From assembly GCA_003221295.1 (NCBI GenBank), contig QHRA01000175.1, forward strand, positions 1 through 41,308: a stretch of 41,308 nucleotides of DNA, read 5' to 3'. Source of the DNA: Verrucomicrobiota bacterium (GTDB lineage: Bacteria; Verrucomicrobiota; Verrucomicrobiia; Chthoniobacterales; UBA10450). How positions within the stretch are numbered: position 1 is the first letter of the stretch; every line of letters starts with the position of its first letter. This document shows, piece after piece, positions 18,229 to 28,329 of this stretch. Made by a program: the position numbers and the translations under genes. A model generated the notes under the pieces. The model was not told the origin of the DNA. It did not search any database and saw nothing but the letters and a program-made list of their open reading frames with translations.

Positions 18229-18339
18229 TGAAGGGTCGAACAGGCCCTTCCTATGGCGACTCGACGTTAGAATTTAGGCGACGAGGCCGCATGTTAGTCA
18301 GCATCGCGCGACGGAGCGCCTCATCCACCCGGATCGCGC

Positions 18340-19977
18340 TCACGCGGCCGAGACCGGTGGCGCGGTCGCCGGCTTCCGCGTTGTCACCATTACATCGGGC
18401 CGGAGCGAATCGTCACGCGGCGTGGGCGATTTCGTTTCCTGCTTGGGATAGGCGATGCGGCTGTGGAGCATCATCATGAGAGTGAATCGGAAACGCTCCG
18501 CAATCACGCGCACGTCGCGCAAAGTCAGATCGCATTCATCGAGCTGATGATCGCTGATACGCTGGTCGATGATATCGTTAACCAGTTGTTCGATCTTCGC
18601 CGGCGTCGGTTTTTCCAGACTACGTGACGCGCTTTCCACTGCATCAGCCAAACTGACGATTGCGCTTTCTTTTGTTTGCGGCTTCGGGCCGCTGTAGCGG
18701 AAGCTTTCCTCGCGCACTTCCGGAATATCGTCCTGGCGCATCTTCATGATTTTGCCGCCAGCACGCGCATCCTCATGCATTTGCTGGGCGCGTTTGTAAA
18801 AATAGTAGACCAGTGAAGTCCCGTGATGTTCCTGAATAATGTCGATGATGCGCTGATTGAGTTTGTGTTTGAGCGCGAGATCTACCCCTTCTTTCACGTG
18901 CGCGATGATGATTAAGGCACTCATTGTCGGCGCCAGATCCTCGTGCGGGTTGCGCTCGAAACTCATGTTTTCGGTGAAATAGTCGGGCTTCACTAGTTTC
19001 CCGACATCGTGAAAATAAGCGCAGACACGACAGAGGGTGGCGTTGGCCCCGATCGCTTCGGCCGCGGCTTCGGCCAGGTTCGCGACCACCAAGCTGTGAT
19101 GGTAAGTGCCCGGCGCTTCGATGGTCATGCGACGCAAAAGCGGGTGGTTTAAGTCCGAGGCTTCCAGCCACGAAATATCGGTAGTAATTTGGAACAACGG
19201 CTCGAACATCGGGATAACGCCGCCGACGATCGTGGCGGTGACAATTCCATTGCCGATCGCAAACGCACTTTGCAATCCGATCATCGGCCAATCATTTGCC
19301 GTGGGCGGAAAGAGATTGATCGGGCCGATGAAACCGAAGGTGAGCGACAAAATCCAAATCGCGATGCCGACACCCAGACCGGCACGGACCAGTTTGCTAC
19401 GGCGACGCACTTGCAGCGTCAGGTAAACAGCGGTGAATCCACTGATCATTCCGGTAACGAGCAAGGGCGCATCAATTTTTCCAAAAAGAACGCTGCTCCA
19501 GAGACTGACGAAAACTGCGGCATATAATCCGTGATTGCGGCCGAGCAGCACGCTTAGCAAGAGCGGTGCAAGTGCAAAGGGAGTGAGCAATTCCGCCATG
19601 TCGGTTTGCAATCGAAGGACACCGCTGCTGCAAACGACGTAGATAAATTTTGTGAGCGCCAACTGCAGGAGCATCACTCCGAAGACGAGGAGAATGCGCG
19701 AGTTTTGCGAAAAAGTGCGCGGCTGATTGATCCAGAGCATCATCAGCGCGATCAGGAAAAAGAGCAGTGCGATGACAAAATTCTTTGTTGGCTCAGGCTG
19801 GTTGCCGCTGAAGATGAGCAAGGCCAGCCCGGCGATGAAGGCGGTGAAAAGGACCCCTTTCATGCCCCAGGAATACTCCAGCCCTCGTAACACTTCGTGA
19901 CGGGCACGACGGCGTCGCAATTTTCCCGAAGCCAAGCCGCGGCGGACCAGTTCGTTACGTTTGAAAAAATCGATCAT
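18340..19977 (-). CDS. 7TM-HD family membrane HD-domain phosphohydrolase (PgpH-like catalytic half)
   Basis: Multiple TM segments, then HD domain: LNHPLLRRMTIEAPGTYHHSLVVANLAEAAAEAIGAN...YFHDVGKLVKPDYFTENM; ...SALIIIAHVKEG; ...IIQEHHGTSLVYYFY. Confidence 0.9.
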   Translation of the reverse strand: MIDFFKRNELVRRGLASGKLRRRRARHEVLRGLEYSWGMKGVLFTAFIAGLALLIFSGNQPEPTKNFVIALLFFLIALMMLWINQPRTFSQNSRILLVFGVMLLQLALTKFIYVVCSSGVLRLQTDMAELLTPFALAPLLLSVLLGRNHGLYAAVFVSLWSSVLFGKIDAPLLVTGMISGFTAVYLTLQVRRRSKLVRAGLGVGIAIWILSLTFGFIGPINLFPPTANDWPMIGLQSAFAIGNGIVTATIVGGVIPMFEPLFQITTDISWLEASDLNHPLLRRMTIEAPGTYHHSLVVANLAEAAAEAIGANATLCRVCAYFHDVGKLVKPDYFTENMSFERNPHEDLAPTMSALIIIAHVKEGVDLALKHKLNQRIIDIIQEHHGTSLVYYFYKRAQQMHEDARAGGKIMKMRQDDIPEVREESFRYSGPKPQTKESAIVSLADAVESASRSLEKPTPAKIEQLVNDIIDQRISDHQLDECDLTLRDVRVIAERFRFTLMMMLHSRIAYPKQETKSPTPRDDSLRPDVMVTTRKPATAPPVSAA

Positions 19978-20945
19978 TACTTGCGCCCCGAGGGCGTCCG
20001 ATGCTGCTGATAGGCATTAATAATGGCACGAACCAGGGGGTGACGCACGACATCCCGCTCGGTAAAATAGCTCATTGCGATGCCGGGCACGGCCTTAAGG
20101 GCTTGCAAGGCCTCCACCAGGCCGGAGCGTTTATTCGCGGGCAGATCAATTTGGGTAACGTCCCCGGTAACGACGCACTTGGAATTCATGCCGATACGCG
20201 TGAGCAACATGAACATCTGCTCGGTGGTGGCATTTTGTGCCTCATCGAGAATGACAAACGCATTGTTGAGGGTGCGACCGCGCATATAGGCGAGCGGCGC
20301 TACTTCAATGACTTCGCGGGAAAGTGCGCGCTCCAATTCCTCCGCCTCCATCATGTCATGCAAAGCATCATAGAGCGGCCGCAAATAAGGCGTGATTTTT
20401 TCCTGCAAATCTCCCGGCAAAAATCCAAGGGCTTCCCCAGCTTCCACCGCTGGGCGAGCCAAAATGATTCGCGACACCTGTTCCTTCTTTAGCGCTGCCA
20501 CCGCCATCGCAACTGCAAGATAAGTTTTGCCGGTCCCGGCCGGGCCGATGGCGAAGACGACATCGTATTTCTCGATCGCCTCGACATAATTTTTCTGGCC
20601 AACCGTGCGCGCAATGACCGGCGCCTTGCGCGACGAGGTCACGATCCGGGCGGAGATGGCATCCGATAAATTATCGGCGCGTTCTTCACTCACGGAATTA
20701 AGGGCGTAATTGAATTCATGTTTTTGAATATCGACACCGCGTTTACGCGCTTCTTCCAGTTGATCGAAGACGCGCTGGGCGCGATCTAGTTTCTCCGGCT
20801 CACCTTCCATTTTTACCCATCCTTCGCGCGTCGTCACTCGCACGCCGAGGGAATCTTCCAGGTTTTTCAGGAGCTTGATATCGTTGGCATAGAGGGACTG
20901 CAATGCCCGCGCGCTTTCAAACTCCAACGTTCGAGTTTCTGTCAT
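19977..20945 (-). CDS. phoH: PhoH-like ATPase
   Basis: Walker A AIGPAGTGKTYLAVAMAV; RPAVEAGEALGFLPGDLQEKITPYLRPLYD; FVILDEAQNATTEQMFMLLTRIG. Confidence 0.95.
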   Translation of the reverse strand: MTETRTLEFESARALQSLYANDIKLLKNLEDSLGVRVTTREGWVKMEGEPEKLDRAQRVFDQLEEARKRGVDIQKHEFNYALNSVSEERADNLSDAISARIVTSSRKAPVIARTVGQKNYVEAIEKYDVVFAIGPAGTGKTYLAVAMAVAALKKEQVSRIILARPAVEAGEALGFLPGDLQEKITPYLRPLYDALHDMMEAEELERALSREVIEVAPLAYMRGRTLNNAFVILDEAQNATTEQMFMLLTRIGMNSKCVVTGDVTQIDLPANKRSGLVEALQALKAVPGIAMSYFTERDVVRHPLVRAIINAYQQHRTPSGRK

Positions 20946-20952
20946 GTCATAT

Positions 20953-21004
20953 CAAGGAAGGGCGATCTTCAGATCGCCCACGGCCTTGCGACCGCCGTTC
21001 CTTG
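20953..21004. repeat. Nested palindrome immediately upstream of the phoH start
   Basis: Outer CAAGGAA/TTCCTTG enclosing perfect GGGCGATCT-tc-AGATCGCCC. Confidence 0.75.
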
Positions 21005-21027
21005 CGCTTCGTGACACCAACATTCTG

Positions 21028-21468
21028 TTACCGAAATCCGTAAACCAGCGCCCAATGCGTGCGTTCCTCCGGCGACTCTTCGATCGAGACGATGATAAAA
21101 TAGCTATCGGTGGAGGTTGGGACGACATGGGCCGCGGCAAAAGGCCCTTTTTGCCAGCTATCTGGTTGCTCGATTATTTTTCCTTCCTTGTCGTAAATAT
21201 GCACCGAAATCCTTGCGTGGCGCACTTCTGTGCCCATCCAAAACCAATATTCGTTTCCTTTGAACAGCTGCTGGCGCACGGCCTTTTTTTCGCCCGCCGC
21301 AAGATCCCCACCCCAATAGTCTTCGCGCACTTGAAACCCTTCCCGGACGTAAGGCTCAGCGGCCTGTAGCGCGAAGGATTGGGCATCGTCAACCGACGCG
21401 GTCGCAGCCGCGCCGAGAATGAGCGGGACGATCACTAAAACGAATATGACCTGGCGGCGCGGATTCAT
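21028..21468 (-). CDS. Secreted protein of unknown function
   Basis: Signal-peptide-like N-terminus MNPRRQVIFVLVIVPLILGAAATASV; 2-bp gap to the upstream ORF. Confidence 0.7.
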   Translation of the reverse strand: MNPRRQVIFVLVIVPLILGAAATASVDDAQSFALQAAEPYVREGFQVREDYWGGDLAAGEKKAVRQQLFKGNEYWFWMGTEVRHARISVHIYDKEGKIIEQPDSWQKGPFAAAHVVPTSTDSYFIIVSIEESPEERTHWALVYGFR

Positions 21469-21470
21469 CC

Positions 21471-22265
21471 CTAACGCGTCACGATCTCGCCATCGAGGCG
21501 CGTCGTGATTTCGTTGATCTTCTTTACCGCCTCCGGTGAAATCGGTTTGTTCCCAGAATTAATCAACGGTCGCACTTCCACTAACGCGCGTTTAATACTT
21601 TCCACCACGGGCACGCTGTATTCCGGCATGGCGGTTAATCGATCGCCGAAGTACCTGAGCAGGTCCGGTTGATGCAAAAGCTCTGCGCCTTCCTGCGTAA
21701 AATGCTTGCTCACCACCGCGGTCAAAATCTGCGTGCCGCGCAACCAGCCGCCAAGGCTGACCAACTGCGAGAGCTTTTGGTCCTGCAGCTCGTTCATCGC
21801 CCCCTGGACGCTACTTTGCGTGCGATCCAGCTCCTGGCGCACGCTTTCCCATTTGCGTTTGTCAGCCGCTTCCGTGATTGCTTTCGCGTGTGGGGTGATG
21901 GAAGCGCCCACTCCAATCCCCTTGGCTAGCGAAAGCACGCGTTGCCCGATGTCTTTAACCGCGGGCGCATCCTGCGCCTGGACCGCGATAAAGCCGTCCG
22001 CGATCACGTTACCAAGAAGCAGCGCGGTCCTCGGTCGCTCGCTGAAATTGGTCCCTTTTTCCGTCCGAACGTATTCTTTCCAGTTTACCGGGCCCAGTTT
22101 GTTGAGCGCGCCGAAGACTTCATTCGGCAAGGGCACCACCACATCTTCCACTTTCTTATACTGCTTTACATCGATATGCTGCGGCGCTTGCGCGGCCTGC
22201 GCGCTGAACCCAATCACTGCGAGTGTAAACCCCGCCCACTTGTTAATTTTAAGTACTGAAATCAT
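21471..22265 (-). CDS. Secreted protein of unknown function
   Basis: Signal-peptide-like N-terminus MISVLKINKWAGFTLAVIGFSAQAAQA; 264 codons, helix-rich composition. Confidence 0.75.
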   Translation of the reverse strand: MISVLKINKWAGFTLAVIGFSAQAAQAPQHIDVKQYKKVEDVVVPLPNEVFGALNKLGPVNWKEYVRTEKGTNFSERPRTALLLGNVIADGFIAVQAQDAPAVKDIGQRVLSLAKGIGVGASITPHAKAITEAADKRKWESVRQELDRTQSSVQGAMNELQDQKLSQLVSLGGWLRGTQILTAVVSKHFTQEGAELLHQPDLLRYFGDRLTAMPEYSVPVVESIKRALVEVRPLINSGNKPISPEAVKKINEITTRLDGEIVTR

Positions 22266-22405
22266 CGGCTGCTTCGACTGTTGATTTCGACCCGGTATTC
22301 AGGATTAATGCAACTCTAAATGGAAGTAAGTTTTGCTCAACTCCACTCTTTGACTTCCTTTAATCGCATCAACCCTATCGCGCGGCGGCATCCACTCTCC
22401 GATTT

Positions 22406-23398
22406 GTGAATCCAGAACGACTCCAACAAATCCTCGAGCGGGCCGGCAAACAACGCCTGCTCGTCATCGGCGACTTGATGCTGGACGAGTTCGTTTGGGG
22501 CAAGGTTGGTCGCATTTCGCCCGAGGCGCCCGTGCCGGTGGTAGAAGTCTCCGGCGAATCGTTTTATCCCGGGGGCGCCGCCAACGTCGCCCGCAATTTG
22601 CGCGAGTTTACTGCGCATGTCGGCGTCGTTGGAATGATCGGTCGCGACCGCGGCGGAGAACAGCTCCGGCAGTTATTGGCTGACCAAAAAATCGATACTT
22701 CCGCCTGCTCGATCTCGCCGGATTTTCCCACCATCGTCAAAACCCGGATTATTGCACGGCAGCAGCAAGTCGTCCGGGTTGATCGTGAAAAAGTTCTGGC
22801 CCCGGATGAAACGCAGATCGGGTCGATTGTCGCGAACGTAAAAAAAATGTTGCCGGAAATCGACGGCATCATCTTCGAAGATTACGGCAAAGGATTTCTC
22901 GCAGAAAAACTCGTTTCGGAAATCATTGCTCCGGCGCGAGAGAGAAAGAAGGTAGTCGCAGCCGATCCGAACCCGCGTCACAGTATTCCGTGGCGCGGCT
23001 TGTCGGTGGTAAAACCGAATCGCAGTGAAGCGTTTCACGCCGCCGGGATTCCGCTGCAAGAGTCAGACGCGGACGATAATGTTTTGAAAGAAGTCGGGGC
23101 GACTTTGCTGCAAAAATGGCAGACGGAGTTGGTCCTCATCACTCTGGGCGAAGAGGGAATGATGCTTTTCCAGCACGGTCAGAAACCGCATCATGTGCCA
23201 ACCAAGGCTCGACAGGTCTTCGACGTTTCGGGCGCGGGTGATACCGCTATCGCTCTGTTCACGCTCGCGCTTTGCAGTGGCGCCACACCGCTGGAAGCGG
23301 CTGAAATTGCCAATCACGCCAGCGCCGTTGTCGTGGGCAAACTGGGGACGGCAACGGTTTCGCCGGAAGAATTGCGAAAGAATTTCGAAGATGGCTGA
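22406..23398 (+). CDS. D-glycero-beta-D-manno-heptose-7-phosphate kinase (HldE kinase-domain type, PfkB family)
   Basis: LVIGDLMLDEFVWGKVGRISPEAPVPVVEV; GGAANVARNL; FDVSGAGDTAIALFTLAL; GTG start. Confidence 0.92.
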   Translation: MNPERLQQILERAGKQRLLVIGDLMLDEFVWGKVGRISPEAPVPVVEVSGESFYPGGAANVARNLREFTAHVGVVGMIGRDRGGEQLRQLLADQKIDTSACSISPDFPTIVKTRIIARQQQVVRVDREKVLAPDETQIGSIVANVKKMLPEIDGIIFEDYGKGFLAEKLVSEIIAPARERKKVVAADPNPRHSIPWRGLSVVKPNRSEAFHAAGIPLQESDADDNVLKEVGATLLQKWQTELVLITLGEEGMMLFQHGQKPHHVPTKARQVFDVSGAGDTAIALFTLALCSGATPLEAAEIANHASAVVVGKLGTATVSPEELRKNFEDG

Positions 23399-23945
23399 CG
23401 GAAAAACGCCAGCCGTTTTCTTCGATCGCGACGGCACGATCATGCACGATGTCAATTACTGCTCCGATCCAAAGGATGTGCATGTATTCCCTTTCGTGGC
23501 GGGATCGCTGCGAAAATTAAAAGCGCGCGGTTTCAAATTAATCATGATCACGAACCAAAGCGGGATCGGACGAGGTTATTTCACGCGCGAGCAATACAAC
23601 GCGGTGCACGCGGAAGTGCTTCGACAATTGGGCGAACCGTTGATTGATGCGACCTACGTTTGTCCGGACGTCCCCGGTGTGGAATCGAAATGCCGCAAAC
23701 CCGCGCCAGGAATGATCCTGCAAGGCGCGCGCGAGCACGCGGTCGACCTCAGCCGTTCAATTATGATTGGCGATAAAGAGATTGATGTGCATTGCGGGCA
23801 CAACGCTGGAATCAAAGCGATTCGTGCCCAGACCGGTTTTGAAAGTAACACCGCCGATAGTTCGGCCGACTGGATCGCGCAGGATTTCGCGGAGGCGACC
23901 GAGATTATTCTGACGAAGTTTGCAACGCAACAAACAACGCAATGA
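23391..23945 (+). CDS. gmhB: D-glycero-beta-D-manno-heptose 1,7-bisphosphate 7-phosphatase (HAD family)
   Basis: AVFFDRDGTIMHDVNYCSDP; MITNQSGIGRGYFT; CRKPAPGMI; MIGDKEIDVHCGHNAGI; start trimmed to the ATG at 23391, overlapping the kinase stop. Confidence 0.9.
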   Translation: MADGKTPAVFFDRDGTIMHDVNYCSDPKDVHVFPFVAGSLRKLKARGFKLIMITNQSGIGRGYFTREQYNAVHAEVLRQLGEPLIDATYVCPDVPGVESKCRKPAPGMILQGAREHAVDLSRSIMIGDKEIDVHCGHNAGIKAIRAQTGFESNTADSSADWIAQDFAEATEIILTKFATQQTTQ

Positions 23946-23989
23946 GCGGGGTGCGCGTCGATGAGGAACCGCGCAACGCCCGTCCCTCC

Positions 23990-24122
23990 GTCATCCCGAG
24001 CGCAAGCGAGGGACCCCGCCTACACTCCTGGATCACCGAAGCTAACTTGCGTAACCAACACCGGACTCGCGAGGTTCCTCGGTCCGAGCCGGACTGGCGT
24101 TGTCTGCGCGGCTCGGGATGAC
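23990..24122. repeat. GTCATCCCGAGC-type inverted repeat between gmhB and kdsB
   Basis: Termini GTCATCCCGAGC and GCTCGGGATGAC are perfect 12-bp inverted repeats. Confidence 0.8.
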
Positions 24123-24124
24123 AG

Positions 24125-24901
24125 ATGAGCAGGAATGTCGTCATCATTCCCGCGCGCTGGGGTTCGAGCCGATTTCCAGGAAAGCCACTCTATCAAATCG
24201 AGGGAACACCTTTACTTCGGCATGTCTGGGAACGTTGCCGGCGCGCACGAAAAATCGATCACACCATTATCGCGACCGATGATATGCGCATTGCAGAAGC
24301 GGCATTCGCCTGGGGCGCGGAAGTGGCACTCACGTCCCCAAAACATCAGAGCGGAACGGATCGAATCGCCGAAGTTGCGGCACGGGCGAAAAACTTCTCG
24401 ATCATCATCAACGTGCAAGGAGATGAGCCGCTGATTCAGCCCCGGTTAATCGACCGAATGGTCGAGACGCTCTTGAAAAATCGTGAGGTCGGAATCGTTA
24501 CTGCAGCGCACCCGTTCGAAAATTCTCGTGATGCGCTTTCACCGCATCAGGTGAAAGTCGTAATCGATCTCGCCGGTAACGCCCTTTATTTCTCGCGCGC
24601 GCCGGTTCCACCGACCAAGAGTAGCGGGCCCTCCCTGTTTCTCCGTCATCAGGGCATCTACGGCTTCCGCCGCGCGATGCTTTTGCAATTTGTGAAATGG
24701 AAACCAACACCGCTGGAACAGGCTGAATCGCTCGAGCAATTGCGCGCGTTGGAGAATGGTGTAAGGGTTCATGTGCTCGTCACTAAACATGGTTCGCCCG
24801 GCGTCGATACGCCGGCAGATGCCGAAGCGGTAGCCGCTTCGCTGCGCAAAGGCTCGACCTCCGCAGGGCTACGGCTAAAAAAATCGAGGGCCCGCCGATG
24901 A
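24125..24901 (+). CDS. kdsB: 3-deoxy-manno-octulosonate cytidylyltransferase
   Basis: VVIIPARWGSSRFPGKPLYQIEGTPLLRHVWERC; INVQGDEPLIQP; VDTPADAEAV. Confidence 0.95.
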   Translation: MSRNVVIIPARWGSSRFPGKPLYQIEGTPLLRHVWERCRRARKIDHTIIATDDMRIAEAAFAWGAEVALTSPKHQSGTDRIAEVAARAKNFSIIINVQGDEPLIQPRLIDRMVETLLKNREVGIVTAAHPFENSRDALSPHQVKVVIDLAGNALYFSRAPVPPTKSSGPSLFLRHQGIYGFRRAMLLQFVKWKPTPLEQAESLEQLRALENGVRVHVLVTKHGSPGVDTPADAEAVAASLRKGSTSAGLRLKKSRARR

Positions 24902-26496
24902 GATACATATTCGTCACTGGCGGCGTAGTAAGTTCCCTCGGCAAGGGTCTGGCTGCGGCCGCACTCGGCACCTTGCTTGAGCTACGCGGGCTGCGGGTTG
25001 TTTTTCAAAAATTCGATCCTTATCTCAACGTCGACCCGGGAACAATGAGCCCGTTTCAGCATGGCGAAGTTTATGTGTTGAACGACGGCGCAGAAACGGA
25101 TCTCGACCTCGGGCATTACGAGCGTTTCACCAATTGCGTTCTTTCGCGGCACAATAATCTAACCAGCGGCCAGGTTTATGAATCGGTCATCAATCGCGAG
25201 CGGCGCGGCGATTACCTTGGCAAAACGGTGCAGGTCATTCCGCACGTCACTGATCAGATCAAAGCACGTATCCGCGAGCTTTCCGATGAATCAAAATACG
25301 ATGTCGTGATTACGGAAGTGGGAGGAACCACGGGTGACATTGAAGGCTTGCCATTCCTGGAAGCAATCCGGCAATTCATTCTCGAGGTCGGTCCGCAGAA
25401 TGTCGTTAACATTCATGTCACGCTTGTTCCTTATATTAAGGCGGCGCGGGAATTAAAAACCAAGCCGACCCAGCAAAGCATCGCAAAGTTGCGCGAGATC
25501 GGTCTGCAACCGCAGGTCTTGATGTGCCGGACCGAGCACGCGCTGGACGTGGAGTTGCGCCAGAAGCTTTCGATGTTTTGCAACGTCGCACCGGAAGCTG
25601 TGATCGAAGTGCGTGATGTCGCACACACTATTTACGAGGCGCCGCTGATGTTTCACGCCGAAGGACTCGATGCGCTTGTTTGTAAATTGCTCGGTCTACA
25701 AACGCCGGAGCCTGATCTGAGCAACTGGCGCAAGTTTGTCGAGCGCGTGGTCTCGCCCAAAAAACGGGTGAAGATCGCGGTCGTAGGCAAATACATCGAT
25801 TTGCAGGACGCCTACAAATCCATCTACGAATCGTTAACCCATGCCGCCGCCAGCCAGGATTGCGGGATCGATCTGAAATTGATCGATGCGGAGCGGCTCC
25901 AGGATGGAGTGGATGGCCAGCTCAAAGATGTAGCCGGCGTGCTCATTCCCGGCGGCTTTGGCGACCGCGGGGTGGAAGGAAAAATTAAAGCGGCGCGTTT
26001 CGCCCGCGAAAATAAGCTGCCCTATCTTGGCCTTTGCCTCGGCATGCAGGTGGCTACGATCGAGTTCGCGCGCAATGTCTGCGGCATCGCCAGCGCTAAT
26101 AGCGCCGAGTTCGATCAGACCTCTTCCGATCCGGTGATTTGTTTGCTCGATGAGCAACGCGAGGTGACCAACAAAGGCGCCAGCATGCGGCTTGGAACGT
26201 GGCCGACAAAGATTCAACCCGGTACCCTCGCGGAGAAGATTTATGGAAGCGACGAAGTGCTCGAGCGCCATCGGCATCGTTACGAGTTCAACATGAAATA
26301 TCGTGAGCAAATGCGCGAGAAAGGCTTCGAAATTTCCGGCACTTCCCCCGATGGCTCGCTCGCCGAGTTGGTTGAGTTACGCGATCACCCCTATTTTTTG
26401 GCCTGCCAATATCACCCCGAATTTCAGAGCAAACCGAACAAGCCGCACCCGTTGTTCAAAGCGTTTATCCAGGCTGCATTGGCGCATCAGGGCTAG
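24898..26496 (+). CDS. pyrG: CTP synthase
   Basis: [31 protein letters not shown]; class I amidotransferase domain [23 protein letters not shown] overlap with kdsB. Confidence 0.98.
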   Translation: MRYIFVTGGVVSSLGKGLAAAALGTLLELRGLRVVFQKFDPYLNVDPGTMSPFQHGEVYVLNDGAETDLDLGHYERFTNCVLSRHNNLTSGQVYESVINRERRGDYLGKTVQVIPHVTDQIKARIRELSDESKYDVVITEVGGTTGDIEGLPFLEAIRQFILEVGPQNVVNIHVTLVPYIKAARELKTKPTQQSIAKLREIGLQPQVLMCRTEHALDVELRQKLSMFCNVAPEAVIEVRDVAHTIYEAPLMFHAEGLDALVCKLLGLQTPEPDLSNWRKFVERVVSPKKRVKIAVVGKYIDLQDAYKSIYESLTHAAASQDCGIDLKLIDAERLQDGVDGQLKDVAGVLIPGGFGDRGVEGKIKAARFARENKLPYLGLCLGMQVATIEFARNVCGIASANSAEFDQTSSDPVICLLDEQREVTNKGASMRLGTWPTKIQPGTLAEKIYGSDEVLERHRHRYEFNMKYREQMREKGFEISGTSPDGSLAELVELRDHPYFLACQYHPEFQSKPNKPHPLFKAFIQAALAHQG

Positions 26497-26678
26497 GTCC
26501 GAGCCGGACTCGCATTAATCTTCGCAGCCGGGGCGACGGCAGTGTGCGCCTTTGAGCGCTGGTGCAGCCTCAACTTCTGCCAGGTGCGGTCATCCTGAGC
26601 GCAGCGAAGGACCGCACAAAGCTCGTTAACGACCTGGAACATTGTGAGCTCCTCGCCGTCTGCGCGGCTCGGGATGAC
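26496..26678. repeat. GTCATCCTGAGC-type repeat downstream of pyrG (same family as 23990-24122)
   Basis: Shares GTCTGCGCGGCTCGGGATGAC and GGTCCGAGCCGGACT with the kdsB upstream repeat. Confidence 0.75.
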
Positions 26679-26707
26679 GGATGGATGTGCGCGGCGCGAT
26701 CCAATAA

Positions 26708-27760
26708 TTAGGGAGCGGTCCCGGTCGATGCGCGTTCTAATCGGTCGTTAATCGCCGCGCCAATCCCCTCCTCCGGAACACGTTCGGCCACAATGAGATC
26801 GAGATCTTGCGCGTCCAGTTCGCGCAGCATTCCAAAGAAATTCGCCGCGGCTTCGCGTAGATCGCTTCGCTCACTTAAGTAACGTATCACCGTGAACCCT
26901 ATGAACTTGGCCGGTGCGCTTGTAGCCGCGGTCGCCGGCCGCGGCTTCGGTTTCGAACTCTGATAACTTACGGGGCCGCGGCCAGCGACCGCGGCTACAG
27001 ACGGAAAGCAAAGCGCACCGATTCGTTTGCCGGCTGGTGGCGAGAAATTCTTCAAATCATCAACCACGATCAATTTCGTTCGGGGCGCGTAGTGTGTCGG
27101 CAATTGCCCGGGCGCGCTAACAGGGGCCGATGATGTTTGTTCACGAACTTCAGCAAATGGACGAAGCATCTCGTTCGTGATCGGCCCGCGCCGCAATACC
27201 TCAATCACGCCATTTGTAATTTGAATAATGGTCGATTCGATTCCGTGCTCCGTCGCACCGCCATCAACAATCAGCGGAATACGGCCGCTTAACTCATCGA
27301 ACACGTGTTGCGCCGTTGTTGGGCTGATACGCCCGAACCGATTCGCGCTCGGCGCCGCCAGCGGGCGATTCAGCGTCCTGACCACTTCGCGGAAAACCCG
27401 ATGCGCGCTCATTCGCACCGCCACCGTTTGCAAACCCGCCGTGACAATGTCCGGAACAATTTCGTGCTTCGGAAAAATAATCGTCAACGGCCCGGGCCAG
27501 AATTTTTCCATTAACTTGTGTGCGGCTTGCGATCCAATAATCGCGATCTCGTCCAGCGCCTCCTGATTTGGCAAATGTACAATCAGCGGGTCAAAGCGCG
27601 GACGTTCTTTTGCCTCGAAAATTTTGGCGACCGCATCTGGATTGAGAGCGTCGGCCGCCAGTCCGTAAACCGTCTCAGTCGGGAGAGCGACCACTTCGCC
27701 GTCCCGCAAAAGCCTGATCGCTTTCGCGCACTCATGCGCGGAAACGATTTCCGTTTTCAC
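26708..27760 (-). CDS. L-threonylcarbamoyladenylate synthase (Sua5/YrdC with C-terminal Sua5 domain)
   Basis: [70 protein letters not shown] linker. Confidence 0.93.
   Translation of the reverse strand: MKTEIVSAHECAKAIRLLRDGEVVALPTETVYGLAADALNPDAVAKIFEAKERPRFDPLIVHLPNQEALDEIAIIGSQAAHKLMEKFWPGPLTIIFPKHEIVPDIVTAGLQTVAVRMSAHRVFREVVRTLNRPLAAPSANRFGRISPTTAQHVFDELSGRIPLIVDGGATEHGIESTIIQITNGVIEVLRRGPITNEMLRPFAEVREQTSSAPVSAPGQLPTHYAPRTKLIVVDDLKNFSPPAGKRIGALCFPSVAAVAGRGPVSYQSSKPKPRPATAATSAPAKFIGFTVIRYLSERSDLREAAANFFGMLRELDAQDLDLIVAERVPEEGIGAAINDRLERASTGTAP
26921..26999. repeat. TGTAGCCGCGG palindrome, full copy, in frame inside the Sua5/YrdC gene
   Basis: Arms 26921-26945 and 26975-26999 complementary over 25 bp with one mismatch, 29-nt loop. 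Confidence 0.95.
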
Positions 27761-28251
27761 TTCGGCAGTTTCGCCGCCAGCACGGCTTCAGTCTGTTTTT
27801 TGCGAAAAGCCTGAAGATTTTGGCGAATCTTCTTGTCGGAAATCGCGAGAATCGCTGCCGCCAAAAGCGCCGCGTTCTTCGCACCCGCAGATCCAATCGC
27901 GAGTGTGCCAACGGGAATGCCTCCCGGCATTTGCGCCGTCGAAAGGAGCGAGTCTAAACCATGCAAGGCGGACGACTGAATCGGGACCCCGAGCACAGGT
28001 AGCCAAGTATGAGCCGAGATGACGCCAGCGAGATGCGCCGCGCCTCCGGCCGCTGCGATCATCACGCGAATGCCGCGATCAGCCGCTTCACGCGCAAACT
28101 TGGCGGTGGCGTCGGGAGTGCGATGAGCAGACAGAACGTGTGCCTGGTTTGCAATCCCAAGCTCATCGAGCGTTTTCACGCAAAGGGACATCGTTTCCCA
28201 ATCTGAGGAGCTGCCCATGATTACAGCGACGAGCGGTGGCGTTTTCGGCAT
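27757..28251 (-). CDS. purE: 5-(carboxyamino)imidazole ribonucleotide mutase
   Basis: [59 protein letters not shown]; 4-bp overlap with the Sua5 gene. Confidence 0.96.
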   Translation of the reverse strand: MPKTPPLVAVIMGSSSDWETMSLCVKTLDELGIANQAHVLSAHRTPDATAKFAREAADRGIRVMIAAAGGAAHLAGVISAHTWLPVLGVPIQSSALHGLDSLLSTAQMPGGIPVGTLAIGSAGAKNAALLAAAILAISDKKIRQNLQAFRKKQTEAVLAAKLPK

Positions 28252-28329
28252 GGGCCAATCTTAACGATGTTGCGATTGCCGCAACGCGATTTGCGATGTC
28301 ACCAGTGTGCTTTGCGATTATCGTGCTGT

